In this document: in pieces, positions 34,767 through 44,071 of the stretch | Layout: every line of letters starts with the position of its first letter | Numbering within the stretch: the stretch's first letter is position 1 | DNA from: Halopseudomonas sp033852045 | GTDB lineage: Bacteria > Pseudomonadota > Gammaproteobacteria > Pseudomonadales > Pseudomonadaceae | Reading direction: 5' to 3' | NCBI GenBank assembly: GCA_033852045.1 | Contig: JAWSVF010000004.1 | Location: forward strand, 434,001-498,000 | Length of the DNA stretch: 64,000 bases | The notes under the pieces: generated by a model | Database searches by the model: none | Told to the model about the DNA's origin: nothing | What the model saw: the letters and a program-made list of their open reading frames with translations, nothing else | Translations under genes and position numbers: made by a program

Positions 34767-37121
34767 TCAGCTTTCGCGCAGCTTCTCAGGTCTGATCAGG
34801 AACCTTGCCAGCGCTGGCAGTAGCCATAGCGCACCGAACATGTTCCAGAGGAACATGAAGGTCAGCAGAATACCCATATCAGCCTGGAACTTGATAGCCG
34901 AGAAGATCCAGGTAGCTACGCCGATAGCCAGGGTTATACCAGTGAACGTCACCGCTTTACCCGTGGTCTTGAGCGTCTCGTAATAGGCTTCCTCGAGGGG
35001 CAGGCCTTGGCGCAGATAGGTCTCCAAACGGCTGTAGATATAGATGCCATAGTCAACACCAATCCCCACACCCAGAGCGATCACTGGCAAGGTAGCGACC
35101 TTGACACCAATTCCCAGGAAAGCCATCAGCGCATTGGCCAGAACCGACGTAAGGGCCAGAGGAATGATGATGCAAAGCACCGCGCGGATGGATCTGAATG
35201 TGATCAGACACATGAAGATAACCACCGCATAGACCGTCAACAGCATCTTGAGCTGGGATTTCTCGATAACCACATTGGTCGCGGCCTCGATCCCCGCGTT
35301 ACCCGCGGCCAGCTTGAACTCAAGCGTATCGGTGTTGTACTCGGCGGCAAACTCCTCGACCTCTGCGGTGACCCTCGACAGGGTTTCAGCCTTGTGGTCC
35401 TCGAGATACAGCATGACCGGAGCCAGGGAACAGGATGAGTTGAACAGACCACTCGGCGCACGGCTGATAGCATTGTTCAGGTTGTCCTGGTTACGCGAAA
35501 GCGTCTGCCACTTCAGGTTGCCTTCGTTGTTACCCATGATCACCTGCTTGGCCACGGTAACCATGGATACCGCCGACTGTACGCCATCCAGATTGGCCAT
35601 ACGCCATTCCAGCTGGTTGATCGCTTCCATGGTCTCGTAGGACGAGCACATTTCATCCGGCGTGCTCACCATGACCACCAACACATCCGAACTGGTCGAA
35701 TAATTATCGATGATGAACGCGTTATCCAGGTTGTAACGTGAATCAGGCCGTAACTCCGGCGCGCCTGGGTCCAGGTCACCGATCTTGACGTTCTGACCGT
35801 GGTAGATCCCGAATGCAAACGCCGCAATAGCCAGCACGATGGATACCGGCGCCACCTTGGGATGCGAGAACTTTGCCACTGCCAACCAGAGCTTCTGAGG
35901 GCGGGATGCCATATCCCGATTGCGCTCGACAGCCCGCTTGCTGATACCGATATACGACATCAACACCGGCAACAGAATCAGGTTGGTCAGAATGATCACG
36001 CCAACGCCGACGGACGCGGCAATACCCAGTTCGCGAATCACCTCGATCTCGATCAGCAGCAGCGTAACAAAGCCCACCGCATCGGAGATCAACGCCACAA
36101 TACCGGGCACATAAAGGGCCCTGAAAGCGCGACGAGCGGCTGTGTTGGCATCATTGGCATTGCTGTACTCGATGGCCATACCATTGATGATCTGCACGCC
36201 ATGGGAAATACCGATGGCAAAGACCAGGAAAGGCACCAGGATCGAGTATGGATCCAGCCCGAAACCCAGCGAGCGCAACAGACCAAGCTGCCAAATAACG
36301 GCAATCACCGAGCAAACCAGTGTCGTCACTGAACTCTTCAGACAGCGGGTAAAGATCAGCAGCAGCACAAAGGTAATAAGCAATGCCGCGGCAAAGAACA
36401 TGACCACCTTGATGATACCCTCAATCAGGTCACCCACTTTCTTGGCGAAGCCAACGATATGGATGCTGATATTAGGATTTTCAGCCTGAAACTCCGAACG
36501 TACCTTCTCTTCCAGCTGTCGAGAAAATTGCCCGTAATCCAGACGCATCAGCTGGCTCTGGTCGTCCGGATTCGGATAAAACTCCTGGAGTGGCACCTCG
36601 ATGATGGTGGACTTGAAGTTGTTCGCAACCAGACGACCAATTTCACCGGACTTGAGCACGTTCTCACGCAACTCATCAAGATCCTGTTCGGTCAGATAGG
36701 CCGGCCGGTTAGCCACAGGGCCGCCGTCAAAACCGTACTCGGTCACTTCGGTCCAGCGCACGTTGGGGGTCCACAATGAACGCAGATTTGAACGATCAAC
36801 CCCCGGCAGGAAGAACACCTCGTCATTGATACGCTTGAGGGTTTCCATATACTCGGTGGAAAAAATATCGCCATCTTCAATGGCAATAGCAATGCGGATG
36901 GAGTTACCGAGATTCGCCAGATCGTTCTGATGCTCGATCATATTGACGATGTAGGGGTGTTCGAGGGGGATCATCTTTTCAAAACTGGTCTCAGGCCTGA
37001 CCTGTGCTGCCTGGTATCCCAGGAGCACAGTGACAATGGCAAAGATCAGTAGCACAACAATCCGATTCTTGAAGATTAACCGCTCCACGAAGGGAGCGGT
37101 TTCCTGGTGACTTCTGGACAT
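34767..37121 (-). CDS. RND/MMPL-family transporter, copy 1
   Basis: Inner-membrane transporter of the RND superfamily (MMPL/HAE3-like), 784 residues. It has twelve predicted helices in two repeats: TM1 ~20-40, periplasmic loop ~45-230, TM2-6 ~235-400, TM7 ~420, second loop ~445-620 and TM8-12 ~625-775. Both loops are highly conserved with the second copy at 38545-40923, for example in LRSLWTPNVRWTEVTEYGFD and GNNEGNLKWQTLSRNQDNL. ATG 37121 has GGAG 8 nt upstream. No membrane-fusion protein or outer-membrane channel accompanies it. Such genes commonly sit with Ycf48-like proteins in gammaproteobacteria (from memory); substrates are probably hydrophobic but unproven. Confidence 0.88.
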   Translation of the reverse strand: MSRSHQETAPFVERLIFKNRIVVLLIFAIVTVLLGYQAAQVRPETSFEKMIPLEHPYIVNMIEHQNDLANLGNSIRIAIAIEDGDIFSTEYMETLKRINDEVFFLPGVDRSNLRSLWTPNVRWTEVTEYGFDGGPVANRPAYLTEQDLDELRENVLKSGEIGRLVANNFKSTIIEVPLQEFYPNPDDQSQLMRLDYGQFSRQLEEKVRSEFQAENPNISIHIVGFAKKVGDLIEGIIKVVMFFAAALLITFVLLLIFTRCLKSSVTTLVCSVIAVIWQLGLLRSLGFGLDPYSILVPFLVFAIGISHGVQIINGMAIEYSNANDANTAARRAFRALYVPGIVALISDAVGFVTLLLIEIEVIRELGIAASVGVGVIILTNLILLPVLMSYIGISKRAVERNRDMASRPQKLWLAVAKFSHPKVAPVSIVLAIAAFAFGIYHGQNVKIGDLDPGAPELRPDSRYNLDNAFIIDNYSTSSDVLVVMVSTPDEMCSSYETMEAINQLEWRMANLDGVQSAVSMVTVAKQVIMGNNEGNLKWQTLSRNQDNLNNAISRAPSGLFNSSCSLAPVMLYLEDHKAETLSRVTAEVEEFAAEYNTDTLEFKLAAGNAGIEAATNVVIEKSQLKMLLTVYAVVIFMCLITFRSIRAVLCIIIPLALTSVLANALMAFLGIGVKVATLPVIALGVGIGVDYGIYIYSRLETYLRQGLPLEEAYYETLKTTGKAVTFTGITLAIGVATWIFSAIKFQADMGILLTFMFLWNMFGALWLLPALARFLIRPEKLRES

Positions 37122-37165
37122 CCAGTTTTCTCCTGGTACTTATTTATTGCATCGGTTGGAGCCGA

Positions 37166-38326
37166 TCAGGGGGTACCTAGCTGGGCTGCAGGGGCATTCT
37201 TGTCAACACCGCTCATACCACCGGGGCCTGTTTTCACAGCGCCACGCTGGCCCAGCAGCAGCAAATTACCGTTGGGCAGGATGGCTGCACTAGCCAAGGC
37301 TACGCGGTCAGCACGTACGTTGACGTCGAAGGTGCGACCATTATCCTCGCTGATAACCACAACACCACCCACGCCTACCACGACCAACTTGCCATCGTCT
37401 GACAGCTGACCGTTGGACAGGGTAGCCTGCAGCTCATCGCCGTCCTGCGTTTGCAGCTGGATCTGTTCCCAAGTGTCACCGAAGTCGCCAGACCGGTACA
37501 TATTGCCGCGCAGACCCCAGATCAGAACTTCGTTGGGACGACCAGTGCCGGCTGTACCGAAGAGTGAACCGTCGTAGGGCAGATCCTGAATGGTTTCCCA
37601 GGTATCACCAAAGTCGACAGAGCGATACATGGTGCCCATTTCACCCACCAGGAACAGGCCAGTATCCTTGACGGCTGTCATGGCGTTGTAGTGAAAACCG
37701 AACTCGTTATCGATCAGGTCGGGCAGTTCCTCCCAATTTTCACCGCCATCATCGGTACGCAGGAACAGGCCATAGGCACCAGCAGCGAAACCGGTGTTGG
37801 CATCACGGAACCAGACATCCATGAGCGGACGCTCAAGTAAGCCGCCAGCCTGCTCGTCACGGGATTCATCCAGAGTCGGGTCGCGATACTGGATTTCCCA
37901 GTTCTCGCCAGCATCACTGGTGCGCAGAATCAGTGAATCATGACCGACAGCCCAGCCGTTCTGTGCGTCAACAAAGTCGACCGCGGTAAGCATCTGACGC
38001 GTAGGCGAAGGAGCCTGCGTCCAGCTCTCACCGTTGTCGTCGGAATAAACAATGTGACCACGGGCACCGACTGCGACCAGGCGATCACCTACCTGCTCAA
38101 CGTCCAGCAACAAAACGTGGCTGGCCATGTCGGACATGACGGCGGGCTTGGCCTCAGCAGCAATGCTGTCCTGAGCATGGGCGATTGCAACGGGCGTGAA
38201 TGCCAGTGCGGCTGACAGGCCCAGAGCTGAGAGAATCTGACTGGATAAAGAAAGCTTGCGGCTCTTGCCGGACACATTGCAGGTCATTCCTGCTTCCAGA
38301 CTGTGCCGTTGGATGGGCTCACGCAT
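37166..38326 (-). CDS. Ycf48/HCF136-like beta-propeller protein, exported
   Basis: 386 residues. A signal peptide (hydrophobic stretch ILSALGLSAALAFTPVAIAHA) precedes seven sialidase-like or BNR-like repeats of the form G..G.hh.rS.D.G..W: GARGHIVYSDDNGESW, GHDSLILRTSDAGENW, GAYGLFLRTDDGGENW, GEMGTMYRSVDFGDTW, GLRGNMYRSGDFGDTW, GVGGVVVISEDNGRTF and GQRGAVKT. Seven repeats fit a seven-bladed propeller. In plants and cyanobacteria Ycf48 assists photosystem II assembly; here it lies between two RND transporters and more likely assists transporter assembly or binds cargo in the periplasm (inference). ATG 38326 has GGGGA 8 nt upstream; an ATG 13 codons later is also possible. Confidence 0.85.
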   Translation of the reverse strand: MREPIQRHSLEAGMTCNVSGKSRKLSLSSQILSALGLSAALAFTPVAIAHAQDSIAAEAKPAVMSDMASHVLLLDVEQVGDRLVAVGARGHIVYSDDNGESWTQAPSPTRQMLTAVDFVDAQNGWAVGHDSLILRTSDAGENWEIQYRDPTLDESRDEQAGGLLERPLMDVWFRDANTGFAAGAYGLFLRTDDGGENWEELPDLIDNEFGFHYNAMTAVKDTGLFLVGEMGTMYRSVDFGDTWETIQDLPYDGSLFGTAGTGRPNEVLIWGLRGNMYRSGDFGDTWEQIQLQTQDGDELQATLSNGQLSDDGKLVVVGVGGVVVISEDNGRTFDVNVRADRVALASAAILPNGNLLLLGQRGAVKTGPGGMSGVDKNAPAAQLGTP

Positions 38327-38508
38327 ACACCATTCCCCTTGTTCTTATAGGTACCTGCCGTTGTAGACAGGCATGGCAACCGCTGTGAAGCGGTCTATTG
38401 ATAGTAACGGCCTGGGGCAGCACCTGCCAACCGGCCTCGGGTTATCGCGTGTCAATCATGACCCTGATAGGTAACTGCTGACGTGCACCATCAGTGCTGA
38501 TTAACCTC

Positions 38509-38539
38509 TGTGGCTTCCGGCCTGGGGCCGGAAGCCACA
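38509..38539 (-). terminator. Perfect 14-bp hairpin between the RND copy 2 and Ycf48-like genes
   Basis: TGTGGCTTCCGGCC pairs with GGCCGGAAGCCACA across a 3-base loop, starting 5 bases after the RND copy 2 stop. There is no U-run on the downstream (minus-strand) side, so it may be a partial terminator or an mRNA 3'-end stabiliser that sets different levels for copy 2 and the downstream genes. It lies in a 218-bp gap with nothing else visible. Confidence 0.6.
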
Positions 38540-38544
38540 TTATC

Positions 38545-40923
38545 TTAGTGCTGGATCTTGGGTGGTGCTGATGCAGCAATCTTGGCCGGGTTGATCAGGA
38601 AACGGGCCAGGGCTGGCAACAGCAACAGCGCGCCAATCATGTTCACCAGGAACATGAAGGTCAGCATCAGACCCATATCAGCCTGGAACTTGATGGCCGA
38701 GAATACCCAGGTGGCCACACCGATCGCCAGGCACAGACCGGTAAACAGAACCGCTTTGCCCGTTGAGCGCAGCGTTTCGTAGTAGGCCTCCTGCAGCGGC
38801 ATGCCAGCGCGCAGGAACGTCTCCAGACGGCTGTATACATAGATACCGTAATCCACACCGACGCCCACACCCAGAGCAATTACCGGCAAGGTCGCGACTT
38901 TCATGCCGATACCCAGATAAGCCATGAGCGCGTTACCCAGTACCGAAGTCAGTACCAGCGGCAGAACGACACAGATAGTGGCTGCCAGCGAGCGGAAGGT
39001 GAAGTAGCACATAACGCCTACCCACACGTATACCAGTAAGAGGATCAACAGCTCCGAACTGGCAATTTCATCGTTGGTAGCCGCTTCGATACCAGCGTTA
39101 CCAGCTGCCAGGAGAAACTTCATGTTCTCGGTGTTGTACTCCGCGGCAAACTCTTCTACACCCCGAGTGGCAGTCTTGAGAGTTTCTGCCTTGTGGTCAT
39201 TGAGGAAGACCATGACCGGTGCCAGGGAGCAGGTATTGTTGAACATGCCTTCTGGAGCACGGCTGATCGCGTTGTTCAGGTTGTCCTGGTTACGCGACAG
39301 GGTCTGCCACTTGAGGTTGCCTTCGTTATTACCCATCAGCACCTGCTTGGCGACGGTTACCAGGGACACTGCCGACTGCACACCCGGCAGGTTCGCCATG
39401 TGCCATTCCAGCTGGTCGATCGCTTCCATGGTCTCGTAGGCCGAGCACATTTCTGGCGGGGTCTCGACCATCACTACCAATACATCGGAGCTGGTTGAGT
39501 AATTGGAAATGATGAAGTCATTGTCCAGGTTATAACGTGAATCGGGACGCAGTTCAGGTGCGCCTGGATCAAGGTCACCGACCTGCAGGTTGGCCTTCTG
39601 GTAGAAGAAAGCACCGGTACCGCCAACCAGAGCAATGATCACCAGGAAAGGCGCCACTTTAGGATGCGCGGTATACGACAAGGTACGCCAGAAAGGATGT
39701 TCGCGAACCGCATCACGCTTGCTGCGTTCAATCGCCTTCTTACTGATACCCAGATAGGAAATGGTCACAGGCAACATGATGAGGTTGGTGAATACAATTA
39801 CACCCACACCGACCGAGGCACCGATGGCCAACTCGTGAATAACGCCAATGTCGATTACCAACAGGGTAATGAAGCCCACCGCGTCGGCAAGAATGGCGAT
39901 CATGCCGGGCAGAAACAGCTGACGGAATGTACGGCGAGCAGCAATCAGTGCGTTGTCCGCTTCACCGGACTGCAACGCAATACCGTTAATCTTCTGTACA
40001 CCGTGGGAAATACCGATAGCAAAAATCAGGAATGGCACAAGCATCGAATAGGGATCGAGTCCGAAACCCAGCGAATAGATCAGACCTAGCTGCCAGATCA
40101 CCGCAATCAATGTCGTCATCAGAACCGAGATGGTGCTGCGAATACACCAGGTAAACCAGTAAAGCAGTACAAAGGTGATCAGTAGTGCGACACCAAAGAA
40201 CATGACTACCGCGCCAAGACCCTCGATCAGGTCACCGACCTTTTTCGCAAAGCCCACCATATGGATGCTGATATTGGGATTTTCTTCCTGGAACTGGTTA
40301 CGGATTTTCTCCTCCAGTTGCTGGGAGAAGTCACCATAATCCATGCGCAGCAGCTCTGACTGGTTATCCGGGTTGGGATAAAACTCCTGGAGCGGCACTT
40401 CGATAATGGTGGACTTGAAGTTGTTGGCTACCAGACGGCCAATCTCGCCAGACTTCAGCACGTTAACGCGCAGGTCGTCTAACGATTGCTCATCAAGATA
40501 GGCCGGATGACTGGCAACCGGACCACCATCAAAACCGTATTCAGTTACTTCGGTCCAGCGAACGTTTGGCGTCCACAATGACCGCAGACCGGAACGATCT
40601 ACGCCGGGCAGGAAGAACACCTCGTCATTGATACGCTTTAGCGTTTCCATGTACTCGGTGGTGAAAATATCGCCGTCTTCGATAGCGACCGCGATACGGA
40701 TGGAGTTGCCCAGGTTCGACAAGTCATCCTGGTGCTCGACCATATTGACAATATAGGGATGCTGCAGAGGAATCATCTTGGCAAAGCTGGTATCAGGGCG
40801 TATCTGAAGCGCCTGGTAGCCAAGAATGATGGTAATTATAGTAAAGAGCGCAACAACCATAAGACGGTTGTTGAACACCAGCCGCTCCATAAAGGTTTCG
40901 GCTTCGTGATCGTTATTCGACAT
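38545..40923 (-). CDS. RND/MMPL-family transporter, copy 2
   Basis: 792-residue paralogue of the transporter at 34767-37121, with the same twelve-helix plan and long identical blocks in both periplasmic loops (TEYMETLKRINDEVFFLPGV; DLDPGAPELRPDSRYNLDN; NEGNLKWQTLSRNQDNLNN). The membrane helices and extreme C-terminus (PAKIAASAPPKIQH versus RPEKLRES) differ more. ATG 40923 is chosen over an upstream in-frame start because GGGAG lies 7 nt before it. First gene of the probable three-gene unit copy 2 - Ycf48-like - copy 1. The two copies may form a heteromer or handle different substrates. Confidence 0.88.
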   Translation of the reverse strand: MSNNDHEAETFMERLVFNNRLMVVALFTIITIILGYQALQIRPDTSFAKMIPLQHPYIVNMVEHQDDLSNLGNSIRIAVAIEDGDIFTTEYMETLKRINDEVFFLPGVDRSGLRSLWTPNVRWTEVTEYGFDGGPVASHPAYLDEQSLDDLRVNVLKSGEIGRLVANNFKSTIIEVPLQEFYPNPDNQSELLRMDYGDFSQQLEEKIRNQFQEENPNISIHMVGFAKKVGDLIEGLGAVVMFFGVALLITFVLLYWFTWCIRSTISVLMTTLIAVIWQLGLIYSLGFGLDPYSMLVPFLIFAIGISHGVQKINGIALQSGEADNALIAARRTFRQLFLPGMIAILADAVGFITLLVIDIGVIHELAIGASVGVGVIVFTNLIMLPVTISYLGISKKAIERSKRDAVREHPFWRTLSYTAHPKVAPFLVIIALVGGTGAFFYQKANLQVGDLDPGAPELRPDSRYNLDNDFIISNYSTSSDVLVVMVETPPEMCSAYETMEAIDQLEWHMANLPGVQSAVSLVTVAKQVLMGNNEGNLKWQTLSRNQDNLNNAISRAPEGMFNNTCSLAPVMVFLNDHKAETLKTATRGVEEFAAEYNTENMKFLLAAGNAGIEAATNDEIASSELLILLLVYVWVGVMCYFTFRSLAATICVVLPLVLTSVLGNALMAYLGIGMKVATLPVIALGVGVGVDYGIYVYSRLETFLRAGMPLQEAYYETLRSTGKAVLFTGLCLAIGVATWVFSAIKFQADMGLMLTFMFLVNMIGALLLLPALARFLINPAKIAASAPPKIQH

Positions 40924-41351
40924 CCCGATTCTCCCGGCAGACATGCCATCTAGCATTTATTGTTAGGTCAGGCAGCACTTTTTCCTGCCCGCCTGTAAGG
41001 GGCAGCATCACAAGGTTATACATGGAAAGATCCGGACGCATTGCATTTTCCGGTGGCACGCAGCATCGAGAGCAGGATCGACAGGCAATCTGCTTCTGGC
41101 TGAATTGAAACTGGATCAAACGCGCGAAGGTTCAAGACGGACGCCCGTAAAGGCTGACCGGTAGAACAGACAGAAAAGGCGCGACCTGTAAACGGCTCCC
41201 CCATACATCTACCCCTTTTATTTTTATTTGATGTCACGGTCACACGACGGACGACATGATATTACAGCGCTTTCACTGACTTCACTAATCCTTGCAAGTT
41301 ATCTTTTGTGAACCGCTTAAAAAACACACTAAAAGACCTTTCCAGAGTAGC
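40924..41351. other. 428-bp intergenic region upstream of the RND operon
   Basis: No convincing gene. It should contain the promoter for the RND-Ycf48 operon (minus strand), but I cannot point to a good -35/-10 pair. A 62-codon minus-strand frame (ATG 41204, GGGG 7 nt upstream) has a plausible ribosome site, but its sequence (starting MGEPFTGRAFSVC) resembles nothing I know. Confidence 0.5.
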
Positions 41352-41393
41352 AAAAACGCATAGGAGCGCCCTCCCCCGGCGCCCTTGTGCGTA
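41352..41393 (-). terminator. Intrinsic terminator after pepN
   Basis: On the minus strand, starting about 20 bases after the pepN stop, ACGCA and GCGCC pair with GGCGC and TGCGT around a G-rich loop, followed by five Us. It ends the long minus-strand run of genes before the RND operon. Confidence 0.8.
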
Positions 41394-41412
41394 ATTTCAA
41401 TTGCCTGCCCTG

Positions 41413-44061
41413 TCAGGCGAGCGACTTGCTGACAACTTCGTATACATCCGGTGAGAGGCTAGTGGACGCCATGATTCGAGCCAATTCAGCTTTCAAAAGC
41501 ACCTGCCGGACAACATCATACTTGCGCCACCGAGTCAGGGGCGTAAGCAGACGCGCCGCCACCTGCGGATTAAGGGGGTCGAGTTGCAGAATGCGCTCAG
41601 CCAGAAAACGATAGCCGGCGCCATCGGCAGCGTGGAAATTGACCAGATTCTGGTTAGCGAAAGCACCGATCACCGCGCGTATCTTGTTCGGGTTACGCAT
41701 GCTGAATGCGGGGTGTTCGAGTAGCTTTTCCACACGCTCCAGACCACCCGGTAACGCTGCGGCCGCCTGCACGCTGAACCATTGATCCATGACCAGCGGA
41801 TAATCCTTCCAGCGCTCGGCAAAGTCAGCCAGCGCCGCCTGCTTCTGCTTCTCGAAGTCGGAATTGACCAGACAGACCAGTGCCGCCTGGCGGTCTGTCA
41901 TATTATTGGCCTCTACATACTGACGAACACAAGCATCAACCGCCTCCTGGGAACCGGTCAGCATCAGGTAGGACAACAGGGTGTTTTTCAGGCTACGACG
42001 GGCCATGGATGCCGCATCCGGGCTGTACTCTTCCCCATCCTCCAGCTCCCGATACAAGGGCCACATGACGTCGGTCAGAGTATTGGCCAACTCACTGCGC
42101 ACCCACTCACGCACATGGTGGATCGCGTCCACATCAGCCACATCCGAAACTTCGACCATATAAGCCTCGGATGGCAATCTGAGCATCTCAGCGACCATGG
42201 CGGGGTCCAGTTCACGGTCGGTAAGCACTGCTCGAAATACGTCGCGCAGTCTCTGATCGAGCAATAACGGACGACCCGCCTGATGAATACTGATCATGCC
42301 CTGGAGCATTTCCAGGGCCAGTGCCTGCCCCGCCTCCCAGCGATTGAATCCGTCGGGGTCATTCTTGGCCAGAAAGACACGATCATCACGGCTATAGGGA
42401 TAGGTCATCTTGACCGGGGCCGAGAAACCACGCAGCAAGGATGGCAACGGTTCTTCTGTCAACCCGGTGAAGGTGAACACCTGCTCGGTATCCGCCACGG
42501 CCAATACACGTTCAGTACCCACTGGTGCGGTTTCACCTTCAAGCTGAAGAGGCAGTTCGCTCCCCTTGGCATCAAGCAGCGCCATGCGCACCGGAATCAC
42601 CTGTGGCAGTTTCTCATTTTGCCCAGGGCTGGGTGGGCAGCTCTGGCGAAACAGCAGACTGAAGGTGCCCGAAGCTGCATCGTAACGGCTCTCAACAGCT
42701 AATCGAGGTGTCCCGGCCTGGCTATACCAAAGCTTGAATTGACCCAGATCCGCGTCGTTGGCGTCCTCCATGGCCTTGATAAAGTCATCGCAGGTTACGG
42801 CCTGGCCATCGTGGCGCTCAAAATACAGGTCCGAACCCTTACGAAAGCCTCTCTCACCGAGCAATGTATGCAACATGCGCACGACTTCTGCGCCCTTCTC
42901 GTACACCGTCAGGGTATAGAAGTTGGAAATCTCGATGAACGAGTCCGGACGCACTGGGTGGGCCATGGGACCCGCGTCCTCGGCAAACTGGTTGGCACGC
43001 AGAAAACTCACATTCTCGATACGGCTGACCGTGGGCGAGTTCATGTCGGCGGAGAACTGGGTATCGCGAAATACCGTAAAACCCTCCTTGAGCGATAACT
43101 GGAACCAGTCACGGCAGGTGACTCGGTTGCCCGACCAGTTATGGAAATACTCGTGTGCGACTACTGCTTCGACCCGCTGAAAAGCCATATCGGTCGCGGT
43201 ATCAGGGTGTGCCAGCACGCAACTGGAGTTGAAGATGTTCAACCCCTTGTTCTCCATCGCGCCCATATTGAAGTCGTTGACGGCCACAATCATGAAGATA
43301 TCCAGATCGTACTCGCGACCATAGACTTCTTCGTCCCAGCGCATGGAGCGCTTGAGGCTATCCATTGCGTGGCCGCACTGTTCCCTGTTCTCAGGCTCCA
43401 CGTAGATGCGCAGATCGATTTCGCGGCCACTCACGGTCGTGAAGCTGTCCTGAATCAGACACAGGTCGCCAGCCACCAGCGCGAACAGATAAGCCGGCTT
43501 GGGGAAAGGGTCTTCCCAGGTCACCCAGTGACGACCACCCTTTTCTTTGCCATTAGCGACCGGATTACCGTTGGACAGCAGAATAGGATAATCCCTGGAA
43601 GCAATCACCGTGGTGGTGAAACGGCTCATCACATCGGGACGATCGAGGTAATAGGTGATTTTACGAAAACCCTCAGCCTCGCACTGGGTGCAGAACATCT
43701 TGCCGGACTGGTACAGGCCTTCGAGCGCAGTATTGTGTTGCGGTTCGATTCGGGTAGTAACAGACACGACAAACTCTGCCTTGGCCGGAGTCAGTGTCAG
43801 CGTATCTTCATCCTGCTGGTAGTCGCTGACCTGCAATGGTTGCTCATCCAGCGCCACGCTCACCAGTTCCAGAAGTTGACCATCAAGCACCAACGCGGGA
43901 AGCGAATCAGACGTGAGGCGCTGGTTGCGGCGCATGCTCAAACGGCTGTGAACCAGCGCATGATCCTCGAAGAGTTCGAACGTCAGATGCGTTTCGTCTA
44001 TCCAGTAGTCAGGCTCCTGGTAGTCCTTGAGATAAATGGTCTTGGGCTGTTCGGTACGCAT
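41413..44061 (-). CDS. pepN: Aminopeptidase N (M1 family)
   Basis: Cytoplasmic zinc exopeptidase that removes N-terminal residues from peptides. 882 residues, similar to the E. coli (870) and Pseudomonas enzymes. Substrate-binding GAMEN (MGAMENKGLNIF) near residue 265 and the zinc motif HEYFHNW with the distal glutamate in LKEGFTVFRD near 305-330 are intact. The C-terminal ~350 residues are the helical domain of bacterial PepN. The frame extends to 44136, but ATG 44061 (MRTEQPKTIYLKDYQ) has GAGGAG 8 nt upstream and matches family starts. It begins 10 bases after the DUF2797 stop, so it belongs to that operon. Confidence 0.95.
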   Translation of the reverse strand: MRTEQPKTIYLKDYQEPDYWIDETHLTFELFEDHALVHSRLSMRRNQRLTSDSLPALVLDGQLLELVSVALDEQPLQVSDYQQDEDTLTLTPAKAEFVVSVTTRIEPQHNTALEGLYQSGKMFCTQCEAEGFRKITYYLDRPDVMSRFTTTVIASRDYPILLSNGNPVANGKEKGGRHWVTWEDPFPKPAYLFALVAGDLCLIQDSFTTVSGREIDLRIYVEPENREQCGHAMDSLKRSMRWDEEVYGREYDLDIFMIVAVNDFNMGAMENKGLNIFNSSCVLAHPDTATDMAFQRVEAVVAHEYFHNWSGNRVTCRDWFQLSLKEGFTVFRDTQFSADMNSPTVSRIENVSFLRANQFAEDAGPMAHPVRPDSFIEISNFYTLTVYEKGAEVVRMLHTLLGERGFRKGSDLYFERHDGQAVTCDDFIKAMEDANDADLGQFKLWYSQAGTPRLAVESRYDAASGTFSLLFRQSCPPSPGQNEKLPQVIPVRMALLDAKGSELPLQLEGETAPVGTERVLAVADTEQVFTFTGLTEEPLPSLLRGFSAPVKMTYPYSRDDRVFLAKNDPDGFNRWEAGQALALEMLQGMISIHQAGRPLLLDQRLRDVFRAVLTDRELDPAMVAEMLRLPSEAYMVEVSDVADVDAIHHVREWVRSELANTLTDVMWPLYRELEDGEEYSPDAASMARRSLKNTLLSYLMLTGSQEAVDACVRQYVEANNMTDRQAALVCLVNSDFEKQKQAALADFAERWKDYPLVMDQWFSVQAAAALPGGLERVEKLLEHPAFSMRNPNKIRAVIGAFANQNLVNFHAADGAGYRFLAERILQLDPLNPQVAARLLTPLTRWRKYDVVRQVLLKAELARIMASTSLSPDVYEVVSKSLA

Positions 44062-44071
44062 GCTGCACTCC

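Noticed and set aside
34767..40923. Twin RND genes as part of a mobile or composite element
   Set aside because: No transposase, terminal repeats or target duplications; similarity is confined to the coding regions, as in ordinary gene duplication.
41016..41204. 62-codon minus-strand frame upstream of the RND operon with GGGG before ATG
   Set aside because: Composition is unlike the neighbours, no recognisable features, and it lies where a promoter and leader are expected. Left unannotated.
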